From the NCBI RefSeq assembly GCF_038051985.1, contig NZ_CP150291.1, forward strand, positions 2,666,001-2,730,000: DNA of 64,000 nucleotides. Reading direction: 5' to 3'. Shown in pieces: positions 54,402 to 62,640 of the stretch. The notes under the pieces are model-generated. The model was not told the DNA's origin. It ran no database searches and saw only the letters and a list, made by a program, of their open reading frames with translations. The position numbers and the translations under genes are program-made. The DNA comes from Solibacillus sp. FSL H8-0523 (GTDB lineage Bacteria; Bacillota; Bacilli; Bacillales_A; Planococcaceae). Position 1 is the stretch's first letter, and each line of letters starts with the position of its first letter.

Positions 54402-55502
54402 CTAACTACGTTTATAAAATGGTTTTTCAACGATTACAGCTTTTGCGAGCTTTCCGCGAATTTCAACTTCTACTTCAATTCCGACTTCCGCGAATGTTGC
54501 GTCAATTAAAGCTAAACCGATGTTACGCTTCGTCATTGGTGATTGTGTACCTGTTGTTACGAGTCCAATTTGTGTACCGTCTTTGAACACTTTATAGTCA
54601 TGACGAGGAATCCCTTTGTCAATCATTTCAATACCAACAGATTTACGTGGTAAGCCCTTTTCTTTTAATTCGATTAAGGCTTGCTGCCCGATAAATTGTG
54701 GATCTTTCGCTAATTTCACCGCAAAGCCAATACCAGCTTCAAGTGGTGTAATATCTTTTGATAATTCTTGACCATATAATGGTAAGCATGCTTCAAAGCG
54801 AAGTGTATCACGCGCACCAAGACCTGCTGCGACAACACCTTTGTCTTTACCCGCTTCTAAAATTTGATTCCAAAGTTCAGCAATTGCTGACGGTGTACCG
54901 TAAAGCTCAAAGCCGTCTTCACCTGTATAACCAGAGCGAGATACAAGCACTGAATGACCACCAATGACTACGTTATCTTGGAATTTGAAATATTTAATTG
55001 TTGTTAAATCTGTTTCTGTTAACGTTTGTAGTACTTCTTCAGATAAAGGACCCTGCAATGCGATTTGGGCATAGTCAGCTGATGCATTTGTTAAGGTAAC
55101 ATTGCCTTCTACATGCTTTTGTAGCCACTCGAAATCTTTTTCGATATTCGCTGCGTTGACACAAAGTAAATAGCGGTTTTCTTCTAAACGATATGTTAGT
55201 AAATCGTCTACAACTCCACCAGTTTCATAGCACAGGGCACTATACTGTGCACCGCCAATAGCGATTTTTGAAATATCATTTGATAACATTTTTTGTAGGT
55301 AATTAAGCGCATCTGTACCTTCTACAAAAATTTCGCCCATATGCGATACATCAAAAAGGCCTGCGCGATTACGAACAGCATCATGCTCATCTTTAATCGA
55401 TGAAAATTGAACCGGTAACTCCCAGCCACCAAAATCAATTGTTTTGCCACCGTATTTTGCGTATTCATCAAAAAGGGGTGTTCGTTTTAATTCGTTTGTC
55501 AT
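54402..55502 (-). CDS. gcvT: Aminomethyltransferase (T-protein)
   Basis: Moves the one-carbon unit from GcvH to tetrahydrofolate and releases ammonia. The 366-residue protein has [32 protein letters not shown] (catalytic Asp), [15 protein letters not shown] and a C-terminal beta-barrel ending VEKPFYKR. The ATG at 55502 has AAGGAGG upstream; a longer in-frame start would extend through the riboswitch terminator. First gene of gcvT-gcvPA-gcvPB. Confidence 0.97.
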   Translation of the reverse strand: MTNELKRTPLFDEYAKYGGKTIDFGGWELPVQFSSIKDEHDAVRNRAGLFDVSHMGEIFVEGTDALNYLQKMLSNDISKIAIGGAQYSALCYETGGVVDDLLTYRLEENRYLLCVNAANIEKDFEWLQKHVEGNVTLTNASADYAQIALQGPLSEEVLQTLTETDLTTIKYFKFQDNVVIGGHSVLVSRSGYTGEDGFELYGTPSAIAELWNQILEAGKDKGVVAAGLGARDTLRFEACLPLYGQELSKDITPLEAGIGFAVKLAKDPQFIGQQALIELKEKGLPRKSVGIEMIDKGIPRHDYKVFKDGTQIGLVTTGTQSPMTKRNIGLALIDATFAEVGIEVEVEIRGKLAKAVIVEKPFYKRS

Positions 55503-55566
55503 GTTCAAGTCCTCCTTATTCATATGTAAGTTTTGTAACAATTCAGATTTTAAATCCCACAAAAAA

Positions 55567-55601
55567 GGACAGACGAATCCCGTTACCGAGATTCTCTGTC
55601 C
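55567..55601 (-). terminator. Expression-platform terminator of the glycine riboswitch
   Basis: Stem GGACAGA plus GAATC pairing with its complement (one bulged base), followed on the minus strand by six T residues. Glycine binding should keep this hairpin from forming and allow gcvT transcription. Confidence 0.85.
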
Positions 55602-55800
55602 TTGCACCTGAAAGTTACACCTATTATTGATATTCGATCACATAATAGGCTTTCCCCGTGGGTGGCTGTCTTGTACTAATACAGCGCTCTCCAGAGTTGC
55701 GTCCAATACGAGTCTTTTTGCCTGAGAGATTCATAGCCCTTGCTATTTGCTCCTTCGGCGACGTGACATCACGTTCTCTCCCCGCACCATCATCCGCGTT
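55600..55800 (-). ncRNA. Tandem glycine riboswitch (gcvT element)
   Basis: Two adjacent aptamers on the minus strand. The first (about 55715-55795) shows GGGGAGAGA, GCCGAAGGAGCAA and CTCTCAGGCAAAAAGAC. The second (about 55602-55712) shows CTGGAGAG, ACGGGGAAAG and AACTTTCAGGTGCAAGGACAG. These are the conserved cores and linker of the glycine riboswitch. It is followed by a terminator and then gcvT, so glycine switches the operon on. Confidence 0.93.
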
Positions 55801-55801
55801 A

Positions 55802-55922
55802 GCTTTAATTTGTTAAATTGGTAAGATTACTCTTAGCAATATCCTAACATTGAATGCCATAAAAACGCAAACATTTTTTAAATTAACTTCAAACACGAAT
55901 AATTATCGATATTATGCGCATT
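55802..55922. other. Gene-free upstream region of the glycine riboswitch
   Basis: AT-rich sequence between aroK and the riboswitch. It should hold the gcvT promoter, but no pair of hexamers stands out. No terminator for aroK is visible here. Confidence 0.4.
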
Positions 55923-56435
55923 TTATTCGCATTTAAGACGATTTACCTGGAATGCAATGTATTCGACAATTTGACGTAATGTACGGCCAGCTGTTAACAC
56001 TTGGATATGGCCTGCTTCACGATAAAATTTACGTCTGTTATTGTACAGTTGCTCTAATTCTTGTTCGGTAGAATTTTGAACAATTGGACGATTTTTATCG
56101 TTGCGGATACGCATGTAGATATCGTCAAACTTTGCATCCAAGAAAAACACAAGCCCTGTACGGCGCATGATTTTTCGATTTTTCTCGCTGATTGCTACAC
56201 CGCCACCCGTGGCTATAATGCATGCTTCATTCCGAAACCTTTGTAAAAATTCTGTTTCAATTTCACGGAAACGCGTTTCCCCGTACTTTTCAAAGATTTC
56301 TGGAATCGTCATTCCCTGTTGTCGAACGATTTCATGGTCCATATCATAGTACGGCATTTTTAAGTAATAACTTAAACGTCTACCGATTGCACTTTTTCCG
56401 CATCCCATAAATCCAACTAAATATATTTTTCGCAT
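55923..56435 (-). CDS. aroK: Shikimate kinase
   Basis: Phosphorylates shikimate in the aromatic amino acid pathway. The 170-residue protein opens MRKIYLVGFMGCGKSAIGRR (Walker A), then YDMDHEIVRQQGMTIPEIF (shikimate-binding Asp), ETRFREIETEFL, ATGGGVAISE and the lid RNDKNRPIV. The ATG at 56435 has AAGGTG six bases upstream. Directly follows comGG. Confidence 0.94.
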   Translation of the reverse strand: MRKIYLVGFMGCGKSAIGRRLSYYLKMPYYDMDHEIVRQQGMTIPEIFEKYGETRFREIETEFLQRFRNEACIIATGGGVAISEKNRKIMRRTGLVFFLDAKFDDIYMRIRNDKNRPIVQNSTEQELEQLYNNRRKFYREAGHIQVLTAGRTLRQIVEYIAFQVNRLKCE

Positions 56436-56474
56436 GCCAATCACCTTCTTCTAGTTACGAACTGCTCAAACCTT

Positions 56475-56681
56475 TTACTCACTACTTAGTATGTTTATCG
56501 TAGCACGAACGTAAATAGATTCCAATCCATTATAGATTTTTAATTGGCTTAAATATGCATTTATATAATATAAAACAGCTCCTGTAACAATAAATAATAA
56601 AAATATGGCCATTAAAAACAGGATTCCCCGTTCATTATTCAGGTAACGGCAATACAAGAATTCTTTCACGTAGTTTCCCAT
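56475..56681 (-). CDS. comGG: Shortened ComGG-like pseudopilin
   Basis: Last gene of the comG operon by position. The product has NERGILFLMAIFLLFIVTGA, the hydrophobic N-terminus of a minor pseudopilin, and ends 30 residues later (RATINILSSE). B. subtilis ComGG is about 124 residues, so the globular C-terminal domain is missing. The start is uncertain: the frame overlaps comGF by 47 bases and no clear ribosome site is seen; a TTG at 56648 or later is possible. Could be a degraded gene. Confidence 0.6.
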   Translation of the reverse strand: MGNYVKEFLYCRYLNNERGILFLMAIFLLFIVTGAVLYYINAYLSQLKIYNGLESIYVRATINILSSE

Positions 56682-57087
56682 CCGCTGTCACTACTTTCAT
56701 GATAATTTCATTACCTAGCTGCTCGTATTGCAATTGTTTTGCAAAAGGAAGCATTGTTTCATTCCCTCCTAAATTTGAACGCTTTCGTATATGTTCAGTT
56801 GGAAGTTCAAAAAAGAACGTTCGATTTTCCTCATCACCTATTGGTTTAAATGCCAGCCTTCCAGACGTTATAACGGCTCCTGAAAGCGAATTTTGATTGT
56901 ATTGCTGCATGTCATAGACAAATAACTCCCAATTGACATCATGTTTTATTTGATTGATATCCTGTATTTCGCGTATCCATATAATAATGAGTACGCTAAT
57001 CGAGGAAAATAAAACGAGGACAATTAGTTGTAACAAGCTTTCTAGCAAAGTAAACCCTTGCTCATTGATTGATCTTGTTAAACGCAT
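56635..57087 (-). CDS. comGF: Minor competence pseudopilin ComGF
   Basis: A 150-residue pseudopilin-like protein: short N-terminus and methylation-type motif QGFTLLESLLQLIVLVLFSS, then a globular part (VYDMQQYNQNSLSGAVITSG, NRTFFFELPTEHIRK). It belongs to the transformation pseudopilus that pulls DNA through the wall. Overlaps comGE by ten bases. Confidence 0.88.
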   Translation of the reverse strand: MRLTRSINEQGFTLLESLLQLIVLVLFSSISVLIIIWIREIQDINQIKHDVNWELFVYDMQQYNQNSLSGAVITSGRLAFKPIGDEENRTFFFELPTEHIRKRSNLGGNETMLPFAKQLQYEQLGNEIIMKVVTADGKLRERILVLPLPE

Positions 57088-57380
57088 AATTCCTTATTCA
57101 CCCCATCGATTTCATACGTAACACATATTGTACCCTCAGCGAAGTACCACGTATAAAACATGTCATCAATTTGTTGCTGTCCGTTTACTTCACCGTATCG
57201 CTTATATTTCAGGGCACCATTAAATGCGACTTCCGCGGCATGCGCTTGTTTTTGCTTGACTATTACCTGCTGCTTCATATTAACCGTCAACGGGATGAGT
57301 GTCGACGTTAGAAAAAATAGGATGACGAGTGCTAGCAGCGTATCTACAAGTGTTAGTCCCTTCTGGTATTTCCCCGACAT
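57078..57380 (-). CDS. comGE: Minor competence pseudopilin ComGE
   Basis: A 100-residue pseudopilin with KGLTLVDTLLALVILFFLTS as its N-terminal hydrophobic helix and a small globular end with two Cys (GTICVTYEIDGVNKELCV). The ATG lies 13 bases after GGGAGG. An unusual feature is the 101-base overlap with the comGD reading frame. Confidence 0.85.
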   Translation of the reverse strand: MSGKYQKGLTLVDTLLALVILFFLTSTLIPLTVNMKQQVIVKQKQAHAAEVAFNGALKYKRYGEVNGQQQIDDMFYTWYFAEGTICVTYEIDGVNKELCV

Positions 57381-57843
57381 TTTTCGGAATCAACCTCCCT
57401 TTCCCGATATTTAACGAATAACTATAATATTTCCCGTTCAAATGATAGGACATGCTTCCGGCACTATTGACGTTACCATTTGGTCGAAATGAGATTCTAT
57501 AATTACTTGTCGAAATGAAGATTCTCATCCCTTTTGGTAACGTTTGTTCAAATAAGATTTCGCCTTGATCTGCATAATGCTTTACTCGGATCATCTGGCA
57601 ATTAATTACCTGAATTTCATATCTCGATTTTGACTCAATTGACTTTACTTGCGCTAATCGAATAAGCACTTCAGTTTGGTCAATAATTTGTTCATTTGTA
57701 TAATTTGTCAATTTTTCTGTTGTAACATATAACAGTGAGCTGCTAATTACCATAAATATCGCCAGGACAACAAGCATCTCAATCAGTGTAAAGCCGCGCT
57801 CGCTACTTACAAATTTACTCACCACTAGGCGTTGTTTCTCCAT
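57280..57843 (-). CDS. comGD: Competence pseudopilin ComGD with C-terminal extension
   Basis: A 187-residue pseudopilin: prepilin motif ERGFTLIEMLVVLAIFMVIS (cleaved by ComC after the Gly) and a globular domain with SFRPNGNVNSAGSMSYHLNG, typical of ComGD. Family members stop shortly after the strand YSLNIGKGRL; here the frame reads on about 40 residues through the start of comGE. The tail (CRYAASTRHPIFSNVDTHPV) does not resemble protein of the family. Overlaps comGC by 29 bases. Confidence 0.85.
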   Translation of the reverse strand: MEKQRLVVSKFVSSERGFTLIEMLVVLAIFMVISSSLLYVTTEKLTNYTNEQIIDQTEVLIRLAQVKSIESKSRYEIQVINCQMIRVKHYADQGEILFEQTLPKGMRIFISTSNYRISFRPNGNVNSAGSMSYHLNGKYYSYSLNIGKGRLIPKNVGEIPEGTNTCRYAASTRHPIFSNVDTHPVDG

Positions 57844-58165
57844 CGGTTTTCTCGGGCTCTTTTTTAACTGGACCTTTTACGACTCCACCTACAATTGTAA
57901 TCTTTTCATCATTTGGACATTTCGGCTCTTTGTCGTTAATATAGCCATCTTTAAGCAAAACATCGACCGAGGTCGGATATGTTCGGTTATTTAATTTGTA
58001 CGCCTCAACTTGTCCTTGAAGCATCAGAACATAGGCATCACAGCCTTTTTCATCAATTGTCGCAAAATGCTTTGACACGTTTGGAATCGTTACTAAAATC
58101 AAAATCGAAATAATAAATAGCACAACTAACATTTCTACGAGTGTAAAACCCTTTTCATTTTTCAT
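57815..58165 (-). CDS. comGC: Major competence pseudopilin ComGC
   Basis: Main subunit of the transformation pseudopilus, 116 residues. Prepilin cleavage motif NEKGFTLVEMLVVLFIISIL at the N-terminus, then a helix and the Cys-containing globular part (DEKGCDAYVLMLQGQ, PKCPNDEK; the pair may form the family disulfide). A charged low-complexity tail rich in Lys, Glu and Pro follows. Lies 12 bases after comGB. Confidence 0.94.
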   Translation of the reverse strand: MKNEKGFTLVEMLVVLFIISILILVTIPNVSKHFATIDEKGCDAYVLMLQGQVEAYKLNNRTYPTSVDVLLKDGYINDKEPKCPNDEKITIVGGVVKGPVKKEPEKTDGETTPSGE

Positions 58166-58177
58166 TTGCTCACCTCA

Positions 58178-59254
58178 TTAAATAAAATCAATCACGTCAT
58201 ACATCGGTAATAAAATACTTAAATACGCGGCAATGACACATACCGCAATGACAATAAATAGTAACGGTTGAATGACGGCTAATAATTGCCCAATCCACTT
58301 CTCCATCTTTTCATCTAGTAATTCACAATATAAAATTAACTCTCTCCCTAATAGGCCACTTGCTTCTCCGTGCGCGATGAAGTGTTCAAATTTCGGATAA
58401 AAATAGCCGACTGCTTTTACAGCGTGGGCAAGGGAATCGCCAAATACGATGCGTTGCTGCAAAACCTGCGCGATATAAGCCATTTGCTTTTGATGCTGTT
58501 GTAGCTTTAAATGCTCAAATGCCTGCTGCAACGATAACCCCGCTAACAATAAGTTGCCAAGATTGCGCGAAAATTGGCGTGTTAGTAGCAATTGCCACAC
58601 TAAGCTTACATAGGGGATTCGAAATAATAATGTCAATTGTAAATCCACACGTTTCTTTTTCACATACAGCACAAAGCAAAATAAGAAAAGTGCAACAGAG
58701 AATAAAAAAATAACAATCATATCTGGGATGTGTAGAAAAAATGTAGACCACTCAATACTTGTAGTTGTTGCTTCATTGACGCGAGAGGTTAATACAGAGG
58801 ACATATTCGGCAAAAAATACGTACGGAATGCTAGAAATAAACACAGTAAAAAGCCGAATAAAAGCACTGGATACGATAAGACTTTGATTAATTTTGATTT
58901 TGCCATTTGCTGAAAGATTAACTGCTTTGCAACTAATTGGATTGTTTCGTTTAATCGACCCGATACTTCGGCTAATTCAACAGATACTAAATATTGTTTA
59001 TCTAACCCTAAATACATAAACACCTGCGTGACATTGCCCCCATTATGCAAAATCGATTTCACTTGTTGTTGTACGGGCAGATAGTCTTTCACGTGATAGG
59101 GCAATAGCATTTCAATACTGTGGACAAATGTGTAGCCTTCATTTAGTAATATAGCCATCCGTTCAAGTAAGGTAGGTAATTCAGCCGCCTTAATCACCGC
59201 CTTTTGAAACATTGGCTTGTTCCAAACAACAGCTTTAAATAGTGGTATGTTCAT
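58178..59254 (-). CDS. comGB: Competence pseudopilus platform protein ComGB
   Basis: Polytopic inner-membrane platform of the GspF/PilC family, 358 residues, that works with the ATPase ComGA. Two GspF domains: LPTLLERMAILLNEGYTFVH at about 27-120 and QFSRNLGNLLLAGLSLQQAF at about 225-345, with helices near 120-145, 170-195 and 330-355. The ATG at 59254 has GGGAGG five bases upstream. Overlaps comGA by 20 bases. Confidence 0.94.
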   Translation of the reverse strand: MNIPLFKAVVWNKPMFQKAVIKAAELPTLLERMAILLNEGYTFVHSIEMLLPYHVKDYLPVQQQVKSILHNGGNVTQVFMYLGLDKQYLVSVELAEVSGRLNETIQLVAKQLIFQQMAKSKLIKVLSYPVLLFGFLLCLFLAFRTYFLPNMSSVLTSRVNEATTTSIEWSTFFLHIPDMIVIFLFSVALFLFCFVLYVKKKRVDLQLTLLFRIPYVSLVWQLLLTRQFSRNLGNLLLAGLSLQQAFEHLKLQQHQKQMAYIAQVLQQRIVFGDSLAHAVKAVGYFYPKFEHFIAHGEASGLLGRELILYCELLDEKMEKWIGQLLAVIQPLLFIVIAVCVIAAYLSILLPMYDVIDFI

Positions 59255-60248
59255 AGGCACCTCCCAGCAAACTGTTTATTTGCCCAGCTAGAGTATCTTT
59301 AATTGGGATGGAATAATTCAAATTGTTACGCGTGGCTTCAAGTGCGGTAGTTAATTCATTTTGATGAAGCAACTCGAATACTGCTTTATAACTGCCTTCA
59401 TGATCGATTAATGTTTGCGCAATGACCGCACGCAATGTTTGGCGCATTTCTTCATAAGAAATGGACAAATCATGCAACCGAAATAAACAGTTCACAGTAT
59501 CTTTTGCATGAATTGTTGAAATGACTAAATGACCTGTCAAAGCCGATTCCATCGCAATTTGTGCCGTTTCCTTATCACGGATTTCCCCAATCATGATAAC
59601 CTCTGGTGAGTGACGAAGGATGGCTTTTAATCCTGAAGCATACGTAATTCCAGCTTTTTCGTTTACTTGAATTTGCAAAACTTCAGGTTGCGTACTTTCA
59701 ACGGGGTCTTCCAAGGAAATAACATGGCGATTTAACACGCTCGCACAATGATGGACTAAAGAATATAACGTCGTTGTCTTACCACTCCCTGTCGCACCAC
59801 TCACTAAAATAAGACCACTCTGCTGTTGTAACAAACCATTTAGTTGAACTGCACTTTGAGAAAAGTGACATAATACATCAATAGGCAATGTATAGTTTTG
59901 ACGGAGCACACGAATTGCTAAACTCTCTTTTTGATAGGCTGAAGGTAAGGTTGACACTCGAAAGGAATAGTCGTAGTCATAGAAATTTTGTTGAAAGGCA
60001 CCACTTTGAGGTTTTCGTTTTTCACTAATATCTAGGGAGGATAAAAATTTAAAATACGATATCATTCGATTCGCCAGCTCTGTTGGAATTTGCTCGACTT
60101 TTTGAAAGCAACCGTATTTCCTGTACATTAATTGATAATAGTCTTTTCTTGGCAGTACATGAATATCTGAGGCCTGGTAATCAATCGCTCGTTGTAAAAG
60201 CTTGATACACTTTTGTTCAAGTATAGATTCTTGCTCGATATCCCCCAC
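59235..60248 (-). CDS. comGA: Competence pseudopilus assembly ATPase ComGA
   Basis: Hexameric GspE/PilB-type ATPase, 337 residues. N-terminal part with IDYQASDIHVLPRKD; then LDISEKRKPQSGAF, Walker A SGATGSGKTTTLYS, Asp box VISLEDPVES, Walker B PEVIMIGEIRDKETA and His box HLVISTIHA. The start is GTG with AAGGG almost adjacent. First gene of comGA-GB-GC-GD-GE-GF-GG; two candidate ComK boxes lie upstream. Confidence 0.95.
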   Translation of the reverse strand: MGDIEQESILEQKCIKLLQRAIDYQASDIHVLPRKDYYQLMYRKYGCFQKVEQIPTELANRMISYFKFLSSLDISEKRKPQSGAFQQNFYDYDYSFRVSTLPSAYQKESLAIRVLRQNYTLPIDVLCHFSQSAVQLNGLLQQQSGLILVSGATGSGKTTTLYSLVHHCASVLNRHVISLEDPVESTQPEVLQIQVNEKAGITYASGLKAILRHSPEVIMIGEIRDKETAQIAMESALTGHLVISTIHAKDTVNCLFRLHDLSISYEEMRQTLRAVIAQTLIDHEGSYKAVFELLHQNELTTALEATRNNLNYSIPIKDTLAGQINSLLGGAYEHTTI

Positions 60249-60310
60249 TCCCTTCTTTTAAAGTTAACGCAAGTATAATAGAATACCAATAAAAAGAGAA
60301 TTATAATCCC

Positions 60311-60355
60311 AATAATTTCTTTTTATGTGAAAATTTCATGGTAAATTGACAATTT
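60311..60355 (-). promoter_or_regulatory. Candidate ComK-binding boxes of the comG promoter
   Basis: Two AT-boxes resembling the K-box AAAA-N5-TTTT: AAAT-TGTCA-ATTT (60343-60355) and AAAA-GAAAT-TATT (60311-60323), 19 bases apart. This is close to the 18-base class of ComK sites. A possible -10 TATACT follows about 30 bases before comGA. The first box overlaps the TTGACA of the divergent regulator gene. Confidence 0.4.
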
Positions 60356-60374
60356 CAAATGATCATCATGTAAA
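60346..60374 (+). promoter_or_regulatory. Candidate promoter of the SufR-like regulator gene
   Basis: A perfect -35 TTGACA (60346-60351) and TGTAAA (60369-60374) with a 17-base spacer. It overlaps the proposed ComK box on the opposite strand. Confidence 0.4.
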
Positions 60375-60420
60375 ATAAGAACAAGCTTTCATTTTTAATG
60401 AAATGATTGGAGGTGAAAAA

Positions 60421-61119
60421 ATGCAAGATTCAATTAAAATTACAAGTACACTAGCAGATGAAACACGCTTTTCCATTTATGAGTTTATGTTACAACATAA
60501 AAAATACGTGAGCGTTCAGGAAATTTCCGATGAATTTGGCATCCATTCAAACGTCGCTAGATTACACTTAACAAAGCTCGCTGAAATCGGTGCTATATCA
60601 GCTGAATTTTTAAAAACAGGAAAAGGCGGGCGACCCGGACGCGTTTATCGTATTAAACAAGAAGGCATTCATCTAAGCTTTCCACGGCGAGACGCTTCTT
60701 CCCTTTTAAAGTGGTCCTTGCAATTAATTTCCCAATTAGGAGATGAGGCGCTAGAACAAGCAAAAATAATTAGCTACGAAGACGGGCGGCAAATGATGCA
60801 AAAACTCGTCGCAAGTCATAAAAATCATCACACATTACTTTTTGATGACAAGCTAACACTATTAACAAACAGCGCCAAATTAATTGGCTATATCCCAGAA
60901 GTGCGTAGCAACAGTAATTCGAAATCATTACATTTTTCTATTTATAACTGCCCGTTTCATGATCAACTAACGAATCATGCTGAGATTGTTTGTCAATTAC
61001 ATGAATCTTATTTGCGTGGACAAGTAGATGCATTGTTTGAACTCAACGAATTTACACAAATTGAGAACATGCAGCACCAATGTGATTTTTGTAACTATAC
61101 AATCGAAGTTCACAATTAA
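60421..61119 (+). CDS. SufR-like helix-turn-helix regulator with a cysteine cluster
   Basis: A 232-residue regulator. The N-terminal winged helix reads TSTLADETRFSIYEFMLQ and VQEISDEFGIHSNVARLHLTKL, with the wing KTGKGGRPGRVYRI. The C-terminal domain carries NCPFHDQLTNHAEIVCQLH and HQCDFCNY, four cysteines that could bind an iron-sulfur cluster or metal as in SufR-type sensors. The ATG at 60421 has GGAGGTG upstream. Divergent from comGA. The ligand and targets are unknown. Confidence 0.78.
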   Translation: MQDSIKITSTLADETRFSIYEFMLQHKKYVSVQEISDEFGIHSNVARLHLTKLAEIGAISAEFLKTGKGGRPGRVYRIKQEGIHLSFPRRDASSLLKWSLQLISQLGDEALEQAKIISYEDGRQMMQKLVASHKNHHTLLFDDKLTLLTNSAKLIGYIPEVRSNSNSKSLHFSIYNCPFHDQLTNHAEIVCQLHESYLRGQVDALFELNEFTQIENMQHQCDFCNYTIEVHN

Positions 61120-61163
61120 TGGAAAAAACATGCGATTGTCACAACTCTTCCATAAGTTCCAGT

Positions 61164-61192
61164 TTACATTGTTCAGAACATTGGCTTATAAT
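61164..61192 (+). promoter_or_regulatory. Sigma-A promoter for the DUF2626 gene
   Basis: TTACAT (61164-61169) and a perfect TATAAT (61187-61192) with a 17-base spacer, about 45 bases before the ATG. Confidence 0.6.
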
Positions 61193-61237
61193 AGATGAGA
61201 GATTAGTCTATTTTACGTAAAAGGAGGGAAATTCTAC

Positions 61238-61480
61238 ATGAGCAATATGTATAAAGTTATGGCATTTTGGACAGCTATTTTCGCCGTTATGTTCTACCTT
61301 GGTGGTATGAACGAGGTTTCGCTATTATTCATAGGTAATACAGGATTATTTTTATTATTAGGCTTCTTAAATCTGTCTGAACGCATGTATCTATACATTT
61401 TTGGAGCTTACTTAACTGTTTTCTTCGCAGGATTCACGTATTTTACTACGTTTATGCACACTCCCGGTGGAGGACACTAA
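61238..61480 (+). CDS. DUF2626 small membrane protein (YqgY-like)
   Basis: An 80-residue protein with three hydrophobic helices and a short HTPGGGH tail. The sequence (MYKVMAFWTAIFAVMFYLGG) and gene order next to the YqgX-like hydrolase match the DUF2626 family of Bacillales. AAGGAGGG precedes the ATG. Function unknown. Confidence 0.88.
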   Translation: MSNMYKVMAFWTAIFAVMFYLGGMNEVSLLFIGNTGLFLLLGFLNLSERMYLYIFGAYLTVFFAGFTYFTTFMHTPGGGH

Positions 61481-61487
61481 TAAAAAA

Positions 61488-61510
61488 ACGACTGCGCAAG
61501 TTGCAGTCGT
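61488..61510. terminator. Bidirectional terminator between the DUF2626 and YqgX-like genes
   Basis: An 8-bp stem ACGACTGC/GCAGTCGT with a 7-base loop, flanked by A6 and T7 runs that extend the pairing. It serves both convergent genes. Confidence 0.9.
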
Positions 61511-61522
61511 TTTTTTATTTCA

Positions 61523-62167
61523 TTAAAATCCATTTAAAAACGGATTTTGGTTTATTTCGGCAGCTGGTGTTGTATAGTTACCGTGGCCTGGATAAATAAT
61601 TGTGTCTTCAGGTAAAGCTAATAACTTGTTATGAATTGATTTTAATAACACATCCATCGAGCCCCCGATTAAATCTGTTCGTCCTACGCTACGCTCAAAT
61701 AATGTATCCCCAACAATTGCAAAACCGTCCTCTTCAAATATAAATGAGACACTTCCTGGAGAGTGCCCTGGCGTATGTGCCACTTTAAACGTAAAGTCGC
61801 CTATTGTCAGACTTCCTTCTTTACGAAGAATATGCTCCTCACTTGGGGCGTTCACCGTGTAGTTTGGCAGCTCTGCATATTTACCTGAACCATTTTTCAG
61901 TGGGTCTGCTAACCAACTCACTTCTTTTTCATGCACATAAAGTGGTAGGTCAAACACCTCACGCAAGGCATCAACTGCCCCAATATGATCAAAATGGGTA
62001 TGTGTTAATAAAATCGCTAACGGCTTTAACCCCTTGCTACGAAGTTCTTTTACTAAACGTGCCCCTTCTTCACCTGGATCAAAAATTAAACAATCTTTAT
62101 TTTTATTGCTAACAATATAACAATTCGTTTGGACTGGGCCAAGCGAGTATGTGCGTACACTATACAT
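61523..62167 (-). CDS. Metallo-beta-lactamase-fold hydrolase (YqgX/glyoxalase II-like)
   Basis: A 214-residue binuclear metal hydrolase: LLTHTHFDHIGAV (HxHxDH), AHTPGHSPGSVSF (third His ligand), IVGDTLFERSVGRTDL (bridging Asp) and YPGHGNYTTP (last His). It resembles glyoxalase II-type thioesterases; in Bacillus such proteins are linked to bacillithiol-dependent detoxification, but the substrate here is inferred. The ATG at 62167 has GAGGTG six bases upstream. Confidence 0.9.
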   Translation of the reverse strand: MYSVRTYSLGPVQTNCYIVSNKNKDCLIFDPGEEGARLVKELRSKGLKPLAILLTHTHFDHIGAVDALREVFDLPLYVHEKEVSWLADPLKNGSGKYAELPNYTVNAPSEEHILRKEGSLTIGDFTFKVAHTPGHSPGSVSFIFEEDGFAIVGDTLFERSVGRTDLIGGSMDVLLKSIHNKLLALPEDTIIYPGHGNYTTPAAEINQNPFLNGF

Positions 62168-62340
62168 GATCGTCACCTCAAAAATTATTTTTTATACCGC
62201 TACTAGTGTACCATGACTAAATCGTTCATATAAACGTCATTTTTAGTTCTCGACAAACGAAAAGGAAACATTTACAATTAAGAAGAATATTGTTACGACA
62301 TTATTTGGAAACTAATGTTGAGAGGAGTGTCAATTTTTTC

Positions 62341-62520
62341 ATGAACTTATTAATGGTTATTTTTGGCTTAATCGCAATCTTTGGCGTAGTTGGCATATTC
62401 CAATCAATCAAACAAAAAAACATCTTAGCCGTAGTGTTTAACGCAGCGACTGCAGGTGTATTTGGTTGGTTCGTTATTATGACGATTATTAATCAGGGCT
62501 ACCCACCAGTAGCTCACTAA
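62341..62520 (+). CDS. DUF2759 small membrane protein (YqgW-like)
   Basis: A 59-residue protein with two hydrophobic helices and the segment QSIKQKNILAVVFNAATAGV followed by VIMTIINQGYPP, matching DUF2759. The ATG at 62341 is where family similarity begins; GAGGAG lies 13 bases upstream, a long spacing, so the start is not certain. Function unknown. Confidence 0.8.
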   Translation: MNLLMVIFGLIAIFGVVGIFQSIKQKNILAVVFNAATAGVFGWFVIMTIINQGYPPVAH

Positions 62521-62527
62521 TTTTTAG

Positions 62528-62571
62528 AAAAGACATCATTTCACGCCACAAAGCGAGAAATGATGTCTTTT
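62528..62571 (+). terminator. Terminator after the DUF2759 gene
   Basis: A 15-bp perfect stem AAAAGACATCATTTC/GAAATGATGTCTTTT with a 14-base loop, followed by a T-rich tract. Confidence 0.9.
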
Positions 62572-62610
62572 CTTTTATCAGTGGTTTTACAACACTACAA
62601 CTAAAACACA

Positions 62611-62639
62611 AAAAGCGCCTCCACATGGGAGACGCTTTT
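62611..62639 (-). terminator. Terminator after the lipoteichoic acid synthase gene
   Basis: A 12-bp stem that pairs completely in minus-strand RNA with one G-U pair, loop of 5 bases, followed by TTTTTG on that strand, directly after the gene's stop. Confidence 0.85.
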
Positions 62640-62640
62640 G

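Noticed and set aside
55502-55607. Longer N-terminus for GcvT
   Set aside because: It would run through the riboswitch terminator; the ATG at 55502 has AAGGAGG and matches the family start.
57280-57414. Treating the ComGD tail as a separate fused domain
   Set aside because: The tail simply mirrors the comGE coding sequence in another frame, so no new domain is indicated.
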